A stretch of DNA of 64,000 nucleotides from Muribaculaceae bacterium (GCA_017427945.1 JAFRRT010000013.1:87311-151310), one strand, 5' to 3'; counted from the stretch's first letter, positions 7,392 to 16,125 are shown. Numbers and translations: made by a program. The notes: generated by a model not told the origin, from the letters alone.

Positions 7392-8546
7392 TTATTTAAG
7401 TCCTTCGATGGCTGCATCCAGGGCATCAAGCAACTGGTTGCAGGCGTCAACGGCCTTCTGTGTCTCGCTTTTGCTCAGGTGGTTGCGGAAAGGAGCGGGC
7501 ATGCACGATACTTCCTTGATGGCGTTATCGATGGCACTGCGCACGTTGCTGTCGAGTGATGCGTTTACCTTATTCATATAGGCTGCCAACGAGTTGTTGT
7601 TGACTGTGCCGTCAAGTGAGCCGTAATAGGCGTTGCGCACGCTGCGGATGTTGTCGGTGAAGTCGGCGATGGAATTCCAGCTGTACCAGGACTCCACGTC
7701 AAGAACGTTGCCCGAGTTCACGGGGTCGGTGATTTTGGTATTGCCCACCTCGTCACTGATGTCGCTGGCACCGGTCAGGATCTGTTCCATGGCTGCAAGT
7801 TGAGTCTTGTAAAGACTGTTTCCAGCCTTTCCGGCATCAATCATGTTCTCACCGTAGTTGAAAGAAGGCTCCAGTTCATGTTCCTCAAGGATAGCACGTT
7901 TGGCGCTGCTGATGTTGTTCATGCCCGCCCATGAGGCTTCAAGACGCACGGTCTGGTTGGCGAGGTCTTGGGCAACGGCAGCGTTGTAGATGAGTTCGCG
8001 CTCGGTGATGTCGCCCACGTTGCGGGCGGCACCGTCACGGAAGAGCACGTACTCCACAGCATGGAAACCCAGCAGACCATAGCCCAACGTTGCAAAAGCG
8101 TCGGCTCCCGCGCCATCCTCGTCGAGGGCTGCGATGAGCGAACTGTTGTTCAGGATGTTGTCTAGTTGGGACTTCTGCAGGGGCCATGAGTCAATGTGCG
8201 GATCAATGTTGTAGTCGGCGGCGGCACCGAACAGGAAGGCCTCGCTCAGTTCCCAATATTTGCGGGCACTGATCCACTTGTCGCAGCACTCCTGGACTTT
8301 GCCCTGTGTTGGATTCTCGCGCAACTGCTGGCACAATGCGGCCAGTTCATTGGCTTCATCGGCCAGAGATTTGTAGGTGGGAACGACAACGCCGTTCACA
8401 TACTGGGTGATGATGGCCGTTTTCTTGCTGTCAAGCTGGTTGGGATCAGGGTCATCGTTACTGTCGCTGCAAGCGGCAAACCCCAGCGTCATGCCCGCAA
8501 GTGTGACGAGCATGAGCGCGTTCTTGAAAAGTTCAATTGCTTTCAT
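7392..8546 (-). CDS. Imelysin-family (M75, IrpA-like) lipoprotein
   Basis: Lipoprotein of 384 residues (lipobox GFAAC, Cys26). The imelysin signature GxHxxE is present as GFHAVE (His162, Glu165) in a mostly helical sequence. A GAAADYNIDPHIDSWPL stretch matches the conserved first half of the domain. Imelysin proteins such as EfeO and IrpA bind iron or serve in its uptake; protease activity is doubtful for most members. It lies between the porin and the di-heme oxidoreductase, with gaps of 46 and 21 bases. Confidence 0.88.
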   Translation of the reverse strand: MKAIELFKNALMLVTLAGMTLGFAACSDSNDDPDPNQLDSKKTAIITQYVNGVVVPTYKSLADEANELAALCQQLRENPTQGKVQECCDKWISARKYWELSEAFLFGAAADYNIDPHIDSWPLQKSQLDNILNNSSLIAALDEDGAGADAFATLGYGLLGFHAVEYVLFRDGAARNVGDITERELIYNAAVAQDLANQTVRLEASWAGMNNISSAKRAILEEHELEPSFNYGENMIDAGKAGNSLYKTQLAAMEQILTGASDISDEVGNTKITDPVNSGNVLDVESWYSWNSIADFTDNIRSVRNAYYGSLDGTVNNNSLAAYMNKVNASLDSNVRSAIDNAIKEVSCMPAPFRNHLSKSETQKAVDACNQLLDALDAAIEGLK

Positions 8547-8592
8547 TTGTTCTATCTTTTTATGGTTAACGTGTTTGTGTCATAGTGGTGTC

Positions 8593-9915
8593 TCAGATAT
8601 GGAAAAGGCCACTGTAGCAGATGCCCAGGCTCACTGTCGGTTCGTTGTTGTACTGCGATGAAAGGATGCGGTAGCTGTATTCGCCCTTGATGACGATCTG
8701 CGGTATGGGATAGTAGTTGACGCCCGCAGTGACCTTCTGGCGCTGCCACATCTTCTCGTCGGTCATGTTCTTGACCGTCTTGTACATCGAGTCATAGTAG
8801 TCATAACGTCCGAACAGATACAGCCGTTGCCCGTCGGCATGCAGGCGGGCAACTTGTGAAAAGATGTCATAACCTGCCTCGATGCCCAATGCGATAGCGG
8901 CCTCACCGATGTTGGTCTTGGGGAAGGGAGAGTCAGCACGGGTGGACATGTTGGCGGTAGTGATTTCGAGCGAGTTGCTCAGGTGGCCGTAGTCAAAGTT
9001 GCCGCGAGCCACGATGTTGTGGTCATTGTACAGGAAGTCCACCGCACCGATGGCTACGGTGCCGTGCAGACCATTGTACTTGCCCGTGGCGTTGAGCGTG
9101 TTATTGGCGCTGTTGCCCAGATAGCCACTAACACTCAGGCGCAGACCTTTGATGGAACGGTTGTCGATGCGCAGCGCACCGGCATAGGAGGTTGCCATCT
9201 TGAACTCGTAGGGGCTGCCTGCGCCATCGTGGATCCATCCCTTGTTGCCGAATCGGTCAGCGTCCAGGCCTGCGATAAACATCGCCTCGTAGCGCCACTT
9301 GCCCACGTTTCCCCACAGGCTCACGCCTGTCTCATGCCATGTGCAGGGCATGATTGTGTTCTCGCCCTCGGGACGATAGACAGTGAAGAATTCGGTGGGC
9401 ATGTGCGCGTTATTCGTTCCACCCACAGGCACAACCATGTGGCCCATGCGCAAGTTCACAGCGTGCGAGAAAGATTTCTGCAGCCAGAACTGCTCGAGGG
9501 CGACTTCGCCTCCACGTTCCACTTCAGATTCATATTCGCCGGTCTCTTCTTCCTCGATTTCGACAGCGCTCTCGGTGCCGCCGTGCTCAAACTCAATCTC
9601 GGTTCCCAGCGACCACCCTTTGCCGAAGTCGTAGCCCAGATAAAGGACCACATGGGGCAGGTCAAACTGACCGAAGCCCTTGTCACCCTTGTAGAGTTCG
9701 GCATTGGTGTAACGCTTGTAGTTGTTGCTATAGAACATGCGACTGGCCACAGCCTCGCCATAGCCGCCGATGGTCAGCCGGTGGGTAGGCGTCTCGGTGG
9801 GTGTCTCAGACACTTCGGCCTGGGGCTTCTCCAGCAGATTGTCAGCGTGAATTGCTGCCGTGCCTATCGTCATACATGCCAGCAGTGTTGTCAGTAATCT
9901 CGTTGCCATTTTCAT
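8593..9915 (-). CDS. Outer-membrane porin-like beta-barrel protein
   Basis: Protein of 440 residues with a signal peptide (cleavage probably after ADA-like sequence near residue 25) and many alternating-hydrophobicity strands rich in Tyr and Gly. It ends in a typical barrel strand, SLGICYSGLFHI. An acidic loop of Glu/Ser residues lies near 120-140. It resembles the phosphate-selective porin O/P and related families. It is the first gene of the operon with imelysin, di-heme oxidoreductase and ccsBA. It could let the substrate of this module cross the outer membrane. ATG 9915 was chosen because a promoter box sits 22 bases upstream. Confidence 0.75.
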   Translation of the reverse strand: MKMATRLLTTLLACMTIGTAAIHADNLLEKPQAEVSETPTETPTHRLTIGGYGEAVASRMFYSNNYKRYTNAELYKGDKGFGQFDLPHVVLYLGYDFGKGWSLGTEIEFEHGGTESAVEIEEEETGEYESEVERGGEVALEQFWLQKSFSHAVNLRMGHMVVPVGGTNNAHMPTEFFTVYRPEGENTIMPCTWHETGVSLWGNVGKWRYEAMFIAGLDADRFGNKGWIHDGAGSPYEFKMATSYAGALRIDNRSIKGLRLSVSGYLGNSANNTLNATGKYNGLHGTVAIGAVDFLYNDHNIVARGNFDYGHLSNSLEITTANMSTRADSPFPKTNIGEAAIALGIEAGYDIFSQVARLHADGQRLYLFGRYDYYDSMYKTVKNMTDEKMWQRQKVTAGVNYYPIPQIVIKGEYSYRILSSQYNNEPTVSLGICYSGLFHI

Positions 9916-9936
9916 ATTTTATATAGTTTATCGGCT

Positions 9937-9945
9937 GCAAAATTA
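9937..9945 (-). promoter_or_regulatory. -7 box of the porin-imelysin-DHOR-ccsBA operon
   Basis: TAATTTTGC on the minus strand, 22 bases before the porin ATG. It lies below two terminators that follow ssrA, so the operon has its own promoter. Confidence 0.65.
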
Positions 9946-9983
9946 CCCAGACGGTGACCGCTATACAATCCCAAAATCAAATG

Positions 9984-10020
9984 AAAAAAAACGCTCCCCC
10001 TCACTATTTTTGGGGAGAGC
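9984..10020 (-). terminator. Second terminator downstream of ssrA
   Basis: On the minus strand GCTCTCCCC and GGGGGAGC form a hairpin followed by a run of eight Ts. It separates ssrA from the porin operon. Confidence 0.75.
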
Positions 10021-10080
10021 CTGCATTTGTCGCAACTATTTTTAACCAACCAATATTACTAAATAAAAATACAGGGGGTA

Positions 10081-10112
10081 AAAATAAGTCGCTGAATATC
10101 AGCGACTTAAGT
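10081..10112 (-). terminator. ssrA terminator
   Basis: AAGTCGCTGA-TAT-TCAGCGACTT forms a ten-base stem on the minus strand just after the tmRNA 3' end, followed by ATTTTTT. Confidence 0.85.
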
Positions 10113-10116
10113 CGGT

Positions 10117-10512
10117 GGAGCTGGAGGGGTTTGAACCCTCGTCCAAACGTGGAACTAATAAGGTTTCTACATGCTTAGTCCTGACTTGGTTTTCGATTGA
10201 CGGCAGGCTCTGGACCACCAACCGCCAACTTATCCTCTAAATTTCAGACGCGGCCCGAGGCTTGCCTTGTCCTATCGCCGATATTCCTGCACCACCGTTT
10301 CAACCCGCCTCGGCGCGAGGGCAGTTGGGTGATGTCTCGTCACAACCCCTTGGGCTGTGATAAAGCCGAACTTACTGTGCTTCGGTTAGGCAGCGAGAGC
10401 GTAGTTGTTTTCGCCATTTAAAAATGTCAATGACTGATATTATAGAGCATAGCCATTATCGCTCTGCATGCTTGCTTACCACTTCTACACGCTGTCAAAG
10501 CCAGTCAGCCCC
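10117..10512 (-). ncRNA. ssrA: Transfer-messenger RNA (tmRNA)
   Basis: The 5' end GGGGCTG (10512) pairs with the 3' end CAGCTCC (10118-10124), followed by the discriminator A. The T-arm is GGGTTCAAACCC. The bases after the discriminator are CCG, so CCA is probably added after transcription. The tag frame ends GENNYALAA and a stop (10386-10415), as in other Bacteroidota. The tmRNA rescues stalled ribosomes and marks the peptide for proteolysis. A consensus promoter lies about 20 bases before the mature 5' end. Its 3' end is duplicated at 3142. Confidence 0.97.
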
Positions 10513-10539
10513 AATTGCATGTGTCCGCATAAACGGCCT

Positions 10540-10570
10540 GCAAAATTACAACAAATTTCGTGCCAGACAA
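10540..10570 (-). promoter_or_regulatory. ssrA promoter
   Basis: TTG (10570-10568), exactly 19 bases, then TAATTTTGC (10548-10540). This is a full Bacteroidota consensus promoter. A short leader would be removed to make the mature 5' end. Confidence 0.8.
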
Positions 10571-10612
10571 GCGTTTTGCCGGGGATTTTTTGAAAAAATA
10601 TTGAAAAACGGG

Positions 10613-11236
10613 CTATTTTTCTTCTATGAGTTCGTGCCAGTAGGGTGATTCCTCAGGAATGAAGGCGCCGGACTGCAGGAATTGGTAGATTTTCAGACAT
10701 GCCCATGCGTCGATGGCAGCATAGGATTGCTGGCCCTCGGTGAGGTATTGCGCCTCCCAGTTGGTGAGCTGCTGCCCCTTGCTGATTTTTTGCTCAAAGA
10801 GGATGGCATAAATCTTTTGCAGACTCATGTCGCTGATCTGGAATTGCTTGACGAGCTGTTGCAGCTCAACAAAGCCTGCCGGATGGATGTCGCAGACGCG
10901 TGTCAGTTGGTTGAAGTCGTCGGTGGTGGACAGGCCGACCTTGATGATGGAATCATCCTCGATAAGCTCCTTGAGGGGAGCGGGGATGCCGGTCATGTTA
11001 AGCCTGAAGAGGAAGGCGTCGTCATCGGTCGACAGCTGTAGCAGTGCAACGGTATGGCGGTCGCCACGCTTGAAAGTAGGTCTCGTCTCGGTGTCAAAAC
11101 CAATGACAGGCGCTGTGCGCAGGGCGTTAACGGCGCTCTTGACTTGAGAAATGGCATCGACGATGTGAATATGACCGGGGAAGGTCACCCTGGTCATCTG
11201 GTTCACGGCCTGTTTTTCGATTGATACTACATGCAT
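10613..11236 (-). CDS. 3'-5' exonuclease, RNase D-like (DEDDy)
   Basis: The 207-residue protein is a single exonuclease domain. The FDTETRP motif (Exo I), the middle Asp region TDDFNQL, and YAAIDAWACLKIY (Exo III with Tyr and Asp) identify the DEDDy superfamily. There is no HRDC domain, unlike full RNase D. Bacteroidota homologues have the same short form; the substrate, RNA or DNA, is unknown. The first ATG (11236) is favoured because the residues before the catalytic core align with the usual N-terminus, and the promoter box is only seven bases away. Confidence 0.85.
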   Translation of the reverse strand: MHVVSIEKQAVNQMTRVTFPGHIHIVDAISQVKSAVNALRTAPVIGFDTETRPTFKRGDRHTVALLQLSTDDDAFLFRLNMTGIPAPLKELIEDDSIIKVGLSTTDDFNQLTRVCDIHPAGFVELQQLVKQFQISDMSLQKIYAILFEQKISKGQQLTNWEAQYLTEGQQSYAAIDAWACLKIYQFLQSGAFIPEESPYWHELIEEK

Positions 11237-11243
11237 GTCGACT

Positions 11244-11252
11244 GCAAAGGTA
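11244..11252 (-). promoter_or_regulatory. -7 box of the RNase D-like gene
   Basis: TACCTTTGC ends seven bases before the ATG, predicting a leader of only a few bases. Confidence 0.55.
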
Positions 11253-11329
11253 GTGATTTTTGGTGAATAGTCGATAGTTAATGGAGAATAGTTTTGTTTT
11301 TCACGCCTAATATCTTGCCCTTGATATGT

Positions 11330-13555
11330 TTACAGGCGGTTGACTTGCTTGACCCCCTTGATGTTAAGGATTTTCCTGATAAGCTCGTCGAGCAATGAGA
11401 TGTTGCTGATATTGACGGTCAGCATGCCCTCAAAGAATCCGCCCTCGGCCTGTACCGAGATGCTTCGCAGCAGGCAATCGTCGGTCTTATTGATGACCGA
11501 GGTGATGGATGAGACAATGCCTATGTCGTCACGGCCCAGGACTTTGAGCGTGGCGATAAACTGGCTCCCTGCTTTGCCTGCCCAGCGCGTGCGGATGAGG
11601 CGATAGGGGTAACGCTCCTTGAGGTGCTTCAGATTCTTGCAGTCGGTGCGGTGAATTTTGATGGCACCGTCGCTGGCGACAAACCCCTCGATGGGGTCGC
11701 CGAAGATGGGGTTGCAGCAACGTGCCAGCTTATAATTGATGCCCTTGATGTCGTTGCCGATGGTCAGGATGTCGTCGCTGAAGCGGTGGTGGCTCTCGCC
11801 CTCGGTGGGCTGTTGCAGGACAAACTCCTCGGCCGTGCCCCTTGCTGTGCTGGTATCAGCCGGTTTGGCAGCGAATGCCATGTATTGCTCAACCACGGTG
11901 TTCACGTCGATGATGTCTTCCTGTATGGCGGCATAGAACTCGGTCGTCGTTTTATAGCCCATCTTCTTGATGACGCGTGCCAGAGTGGCATCGTCGGCCT
12001 CGATTTTGCGGTTCTTGAAACGCCGTTGCAGTGTTTCCCTTGCCAACTGTGCCTGATGTGCGCGCCGCTCGTTGATGGCGTTTTTGATCTTGTTACGCGC
12101 CTTACTGGTGACAGCGATGTTGAGCCAGTCAAGGCGCGGCGTCTGCGTTGCCGACGTGATGACCTCGACGGTGTCACCGCTCTTGAGGCGGTAATTGATT
12201 TTTTGGTTCTTGCCATCGACCTTGCCACCCATGCAGGTGCTGCCCACGCGCGTGTGGATGTGGAAGGCGAAGTCGAGTAGCGTGGCGCCTTGCGGCAGGC
12301 GGAAGAGGTCCCCCTTGGGCGTGAACACAAACACCTCGTTGTTATACAGGTTCGTGTCCATGTTGCGCATCAGATTCATCTGTCCCTCCTGTCCGCTCGC
12401 TTCAAGCATTTCGCGCACATCGTTCATCCACTTGTCGGCGCTGCCGTCGCTCTTGATACCCTTGTAGCGCCAATGGGCCGCCACGCCTCTCTCGGCCGTC
12501 TCGTCCATGCGGCGGGAGCGTATCTGTACCTCTACCCACTTGTCTTCGGGACCATAGACGGTGATGTGCAGTGACTCATAGCCGTTGCTCTTGGGAATGG
12601 TAATCCAGTCCTTGAAGCGCGATGGGTTGGCTTTGTAGATATCGGTAACGATGGAGTAGGCGAGCCAGCAGGCGCGTTTCTCGTCCTTCTCCTGGGTGTC
12701 GAGAATGATGCGAATGGCAAACAGGTCATAGATGCCGCCCAGGTCCACGCCCTGCTTCTGCATCTTTTGCCAAATCGAGTTGATGGACTTGGTACGCCCC
12801 TTGAGCTCATATTTCAGACCCTCGGCTTTGAGCCTCTCGTCGATGGGTTTGATGAAGTCCTCCACGTATTTGTCGCGCTCTTCCTTGGTGACCATCAGGC
12901 GGTTGGCAATCTGTGTGAACACCTTGCGGTTAAGGTACTTCAGGGAAGTGTCTTCCAGCTCGGTCTTGATGGCATAGAGTCCCAGTTTGTGGGCCAGCGG
13001 AGCATACAGGTAGCGGGACTCACTGGCAATCTCGTGCACGAATTTCTCGTTGGGGTGATGGTTGATGGCACGCATGAGCGCCAGGCGGTCGGCGGTCATG
13101 ATAAGGATGACGCGCACGTCCTCGGCAAAGGTGAGCAGCAGTTTGTGGAAGTTCTCGTCCTCAACGGCAGCCTGTTTCTTGTACAATGGCGCAACATTCA
13201 GTAGTCCGTGAACCACACGGGCGATGTCCTCGTCAAACAGCGCTTTCACTCGCTCCGGGTTCAAGTAATTGTCACGGCACAAGTTGTAAATCATTGTGGC
13301 GATGACCATCGTGCGGTCAGGAACGATGTTGTCGCACAAGGTGAGAGCGGTGCGCAGATGCCTAATGACCGGGTTGAGACCGTACTGGTCACGGCGGAAG
13401 ATGCCCGCCTCGGTGATGCCTCGCTTGATGAGGCCGTGCACCGTGTTGATGTCCTGGCATGACAACTGACTGCCAAGGCGTTCGTTGATGTCCTTGACAA
13501 GCTGCAGCAATAGCGCTCGCTCCTCTGCGGTGAAATAATCCTGTGTCGTTGCCAT
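11330..13555 (-). CDS. relA: RelA/SpoT-family (p)ppGpp synthetase with degenerate hydrolase domain
   Basis: From ATG 13555 the protein has 741 residues. The order is a pseudo-HD domain (about 20-200), a synthetase domain (about 230-350; RTKSINSIW, GYESLH and EVQIRSRRMDETAERGVAAHW), TGS (about 390-450; FTPKGDLFRLPQGATLLDFAF) and a C-terminal ACT domain. The hydrolase HDxxED is replaced by YNLCRD, so hydrolysis is probably lost and the protein should act as a RelA-type synthetase. A longer start at 13633 is ruled out by the promoter box at 13569-13577. Confidence 0.9.
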   Translation of the reverse strand: MATTQDYFTAEERALLLQLVKDINERLGSQLSCQDINTVHGLIKRGITEAGIFRRDQYGLNPVIRHLRTALTLCDNIVPDRTMVIATMIYNLCRDNYLNPERVKALFDEDIARVVHGLLNVAPLYKKQAAVEDENFHKLLLTFAEDVRVILIMTADRLALMRAINHHPNEKFVHEIASESRYLYAPLAHKLGLYAIKTELEDTSLKYLNRKVFTQIANRLMVTKEERDKYVEDFIKPIDERLKAEGLKYELKGRTKSINSIWQKMQKQGVDLGGIYDLFAIRIILDTQEKDEKRACWLAYSIVTDIYKANPSRFKDWITIPKSNGYESLHITVYGPEDKWVEVQIRSRRMDETAERGVAAHWRYKGIKSDGSADKWMNDVREMLEASGQEGQMNLMRNMDTNLYNNEVFVFTPKGDLFRLPQGATLLDFAFHIHTRVGSTCMGGKVDGKNQKINYRLKSGDTVEVITSATQTPRLDWLNIAVTSKARNKIKNAINERRAHQAQLARETLQRRFKNRKIEADDATLARVIKKMGYKTTTEFYAAIQEDIIDVNTVVEQYMAFAAKPADTSTARGTAEEFVLQQPTEGESHHRFSDDILTIGNDIKGINYKLARCCNPIFGDPIEGFVASDGAIKIHRTDCKNLKHLKERYPYRLIRTRWAGKAGSQFIATLKVLGRDDIGIVSSITSVINKTDDCLLRSISVQAEGGFFEGMLTVNISNISLLDELIRKILNIKGVKQVNRL

Positions 13556-13568
13556 GCGGTAATTTTTG

Positions 13569-13577
13569 GCAAATTTA
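13569..13577 (-). promoter_or_regulatory. -7 box of relA
   Basis: TAAATTTGC, 13 bases before the ATG at 13555. It is divergent from the DUF4301 promoter 44 bases away. Confidence 0.6.
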
Positions 13578-13620
13578 GTCTTTTTGTGGCTATTTTTTTG
13601 CAAGAACGTGTTTAAAAATG

Positions 13621-13628
13621 TAATTTTG
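13621..13628 (+). promoter_or_regulatory. -7 box of the DUF4301 gene
   Basis: TAATTTTG, 25 bases before the ATG at 13654. Confidence 0.6.
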
Positions 13629-13653
13629 GGCAAAATTTAAAAAACCAAGTGAT

Positions 13654-15177
13654 ATGTGGAACGAAAAAGATCAACGACTGATGTCTGACAAGGGCATTAC
13701 CGAGTCAGTCATCGAGGCTCAACTCAAGAGGTTTGAAACAGGTTTCCCGTGGCTCAAGCTTGCTGCTGTGGCAACCGTGGGCAACGGTATCATCCGTCTT
13801 GACCCCAAAAAGGAAACTCAATGCATAAAGAGCTGGAAAGAGTTTCAGGGCGGTGGCACAACGATAGAAAAATTCCAGCCCGCATCGGGCGCAGCCAGCC
13901 GCATGTTCAAGAACCTGTTCGCATTTGTCAACGAGGGCAAAGCGGCACCCGATACCGATTTCGAACGTCAGTTCTTTGAGGGCATCACGCAGTTCGCCTT
14001 TTATCCTCAGCTGAACAAGACCTGCGTGAGCCTGTACCAGAACAATGTGGGCGAACTCATGGAGGCAGGACGCTATGTTGACATACTCAAGGCGCTGCTC
14101 CTGCCCGAGGGCATGAATTACGGCGCTCTGCCCAAAGCGTTGCTTCGTTTCCACCGTGCTGCAGCAGGCACTGTCCATACGCCTCTCGAGGAGCATCTTG
14201 AAGAGGGCGCACAGTATGCTGCCGACAGCCGTCGCCGTGTGAGCATCCACTTCACTGTATCTCCCGAACACCGTGCAGGCTTTGAAAAACTCATCAAGGC
14301 CAAGGTGCCCTTGATGGAGAAGGTGTGGGGCGTGACTTATGACATCACCTTGAGCGAACAAAAAGCCTCGACCGACACGATTGCCGTGAAGATGGACAAC
14401 ACTCCATACCGCGACAACGATGGCAATCTGTTGTTCCGTCCTGCAGGTCATGGAGCCTTGCTCGAAAACCTCAACGAGCGTGATGCCGATGTGGTATTCA
14501 TCAAGAACGTTGACAATGTGGTGCCTCTGCGCTTACGCAGCGTGACCACGCGTTACAAGAAGGTACTTGGTGGCTATCTCGTACAGGTTCAGCGACAACT
14601 GAAGAAATACCTTGAAACCCTCGATAAGCCCAATCCCAAGAGCAGCGACCTCAAGGCGATGCTGCGCTATGCACGCCAGACGCTGTTTATCGTTGACGAG
14701 GCTACCGACAGCATGGACGATGCTGCCCTTGCCGAATGGCTGCGCGACAAGTTCAACAGGCCCATCCGCGTGTGTGGCGTTGTGCCCAACGAGGGAGAAC
14801 CCGGTGGTGGACCATATCTGGCATACAATCCCGACGGCTCCTATTCGCCTCAGATTCTTGAGTCGGCCCAGATTAATCCCGATGCCCCCGAAGCTGTCGA
14901 GATGATGCGCAGCGGCACCCACTTCAACCCTGTTGACCTGGTGTGCTACATCAAGGACTACAAAGGCATCAAGTTCGACCTCCGCAAGTTTGTCGATCCT
15001 GACACTGGCTTTATCAGCATTAAGAGCAAGGACGGTGTGGACATTAAAGCCCTTGAGTTGCCCGGATTGTGGAATGGCTCAATGAGTAATTGGAATACCG
15101 TGTTTGTCGAAGTGCCTATCGACACCTTCAACCCTGTCAAAACCGTCAATGACCTGTTGCGTCGAGCACATCAGTAA
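13654..15177 (+). CDS. DUF4301 family protein
   Basis: Soluble protein of 507 residues found mainly in Bacteroidota. Recognisable family stretches are the N-terminal KGITESVIEAQLKRFETGFPW, PASGAASRMFKNL, the VPNEGEPGGGPY segment and the C-terminal GLWNGSMSNWNTVFVEVP. The function is unknown. The glycine-rich nucleotide-like segments suggest a sugar-nucleotidyltransferase-type fold, which is only an inference. There is no signal peptide. It lies 12 bases before the thioredoxin-like gene, probably on one transcript. A second in-frame ATG at 13681 is possible. Confidence 0.82.
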   Translation: MWNEKDQRLMSDKGITESVIEAQLKRFETGFPWLKLAAVATVGNGIIRLDPKKETQCIKSWKEFQGGGTTIEKFQPASGAASRMFKNLFAFVNEGKAAPDTDFERQFFEGITQFAFYPQLNKTCVSLYQNNVGELMEAGRYVDILKALLLPEGMNYGALPKALLRFHRAAAGTVHTPLEEHLEEGAQYAADSRRRVSIHFTVSPEHRAGFEKLIKAKVPLMEKVWGVTYDITLSEQKASTDTIAVKMDNTPYRDNDGNLLFRPAGHGALLENLNERDADVVFIKNVDNVVPLRLRSVTTRYKKVLGGYLVQVQRQLKKYLETLDKPNPKSSDLKAMLRYARQTLFIVDEATDSMDDAALAEWLRDKFNRPIRVCGVVPNEGEPGGGPYLAYNPDGSYSPQILESAQINPDAPEAVEMMRSGTHFNPVDLVCYIKDYKGIKFDLRKFVDPDTGFISIKSKDGVDIKALELPGLWNGSMSNWNTVFVEVPIDTFNPVKTVNDLLRRAHQ

Positions 15178-15189
15178 TTAGATGCAGAA

Positions 15190-15645
15190 ATGAAAAAAGT
15201 GATTTTGCTGATGCTGGCACTGGTGGCAATGAATGTCAGTGCCCAGAATAGAGTGGGGAACTATTATGACGACGAAGATGTTGATACGGTTTATACCGTA
15301 CACTCCATCAATCAGGAGACATTCAGGGAAATAATTGCCGATTGGAACGCCGAAGACTGGGTGATGCTCAACGAGCGCCCTGTTGTGGTGGACTTCTATG
15401 CCGATTGGTGCCAGCCCTGCAAGCGCCTGTATCCCATCCTTCGTCAAATTGCCCAGTATTACAATGGCACGGTCGATTTCTATCGCATCAATGTGGACGA
15501 GAACAGCAGCATTGCCGATGTGTTCCAGATTCGCAGCATCCCCTTCTTGCTCATTTGCCCGCTCAAGGGCGAACCCAAAAGCGTTGTCGGCCTTTATCCA
15601 CAACGCGAGTACATTCGAGTCATCAATCAGGCATTAGGAATCTGA
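15190..15645 (+). CDS. Periplasmic thioredoxin-like protein
   Basis: The protein has 151 residues, with a signal peptide (MKKVILLMLALVAMNVSAQ). The thioredoxin domain carries the active site WCQPC (Cys74, Cys77) and the cis-proline loop RSIPF. It probably reduces or exchanges disulfides outside the cytoplasm. About 40 residues between the signal and the domain are acidic and Tyr-rich. It follows DUF4301 by 12 bases and is closed by a strong terminator. Confidence 0.87.
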   Translation: MKKVILLMLALVAMNVSAQNRVGNYYDDEDVDTVYTVHSINQETFREIIADWNAEDWVMLNERPVVVDFYADWCQPCKRLYPILRQIAQYYNGTVDFYRINVDENSSIADVFQIRSIPFLLICPLKGEPKSVVGLYPQREYIRVINQALGI

Positions 15646-15664
15646 TAAGTCGAGACATACTAAT

Positions 15665-15698
15665 AAAAGGGTGGGGGCATAGGCTCCCACCCTTTATT
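15665..15698 (+). terminator. Terminator after the thioredoxin-like gene
   Basis: AAAGGGTGGG pairs perfectly with CCCACCCTTT (15666-15695), followed by ATT. Confidence 0.75.
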
Positions 15699-15910
15699 GA
15701 TGACAACACAAATAATAATAGGTACAATTGCCCATTGTTATGTTCGCTGTTCCGCATTTCTTACGCTAAGCCGCTATGATTGTTTGGGCTGTCGCACACG
15801 CTTTTATGGTAGGCGGATTCAGATCATTTTTCTTGGGGTTGCATCACATGTCGCCTGAAACATCAAACCGTGCTATGCACGGGAAATTGAAACAAATTAA
15901 TAATAGAATA

Positions 15911-16125
15911 TAATATAACGTGAGTTCGATGAAATTATTAATTGTCAATCAGTGCGTTAGCAACTCCCCCTCTAAGATTAGAGGGGGCAGGGGGGCGTTG
16001 ATACCCCAAGAGAAAGTGCTTTGATGGCAAATCATACTCCTCCGGCGCTACACGCCACCTCCCCTATCTTAGGGGAGGAATTGAGTATCAGTAACTTATT
16101 GTCGTCGAACTCACGTTAATATAAT
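15911..16125. mobile_element. MITE-like element with terminal inverted repeats
   Basis: The ends carry AACGTGAGTTCGATGA (15917-15932) and its inverted counterpart TCGTCGAACTCACGTT (16102-16117), 15 of 16 bases matching, with AT-rich flanks extending the similarity to about 24 bases. Inside are two strong hairpins, CTCCCCCTCTAA/TTAGAGGGGG (15964-15987) and CCTCCCCTA/TTAGGGGAGG (16058-16078). There is no open frame. The design fits a non-autonomous transposable element or a dispersed structured repeat. Confidence 0.6.

Noticed and set aside
8983-9897. 304-codon open frame on the plus strand opposite the porin gene
   Set aside because: It is the antisense shadow of a well-supported gene with signal peptide and promoter, and its protein has no recognisable motif.
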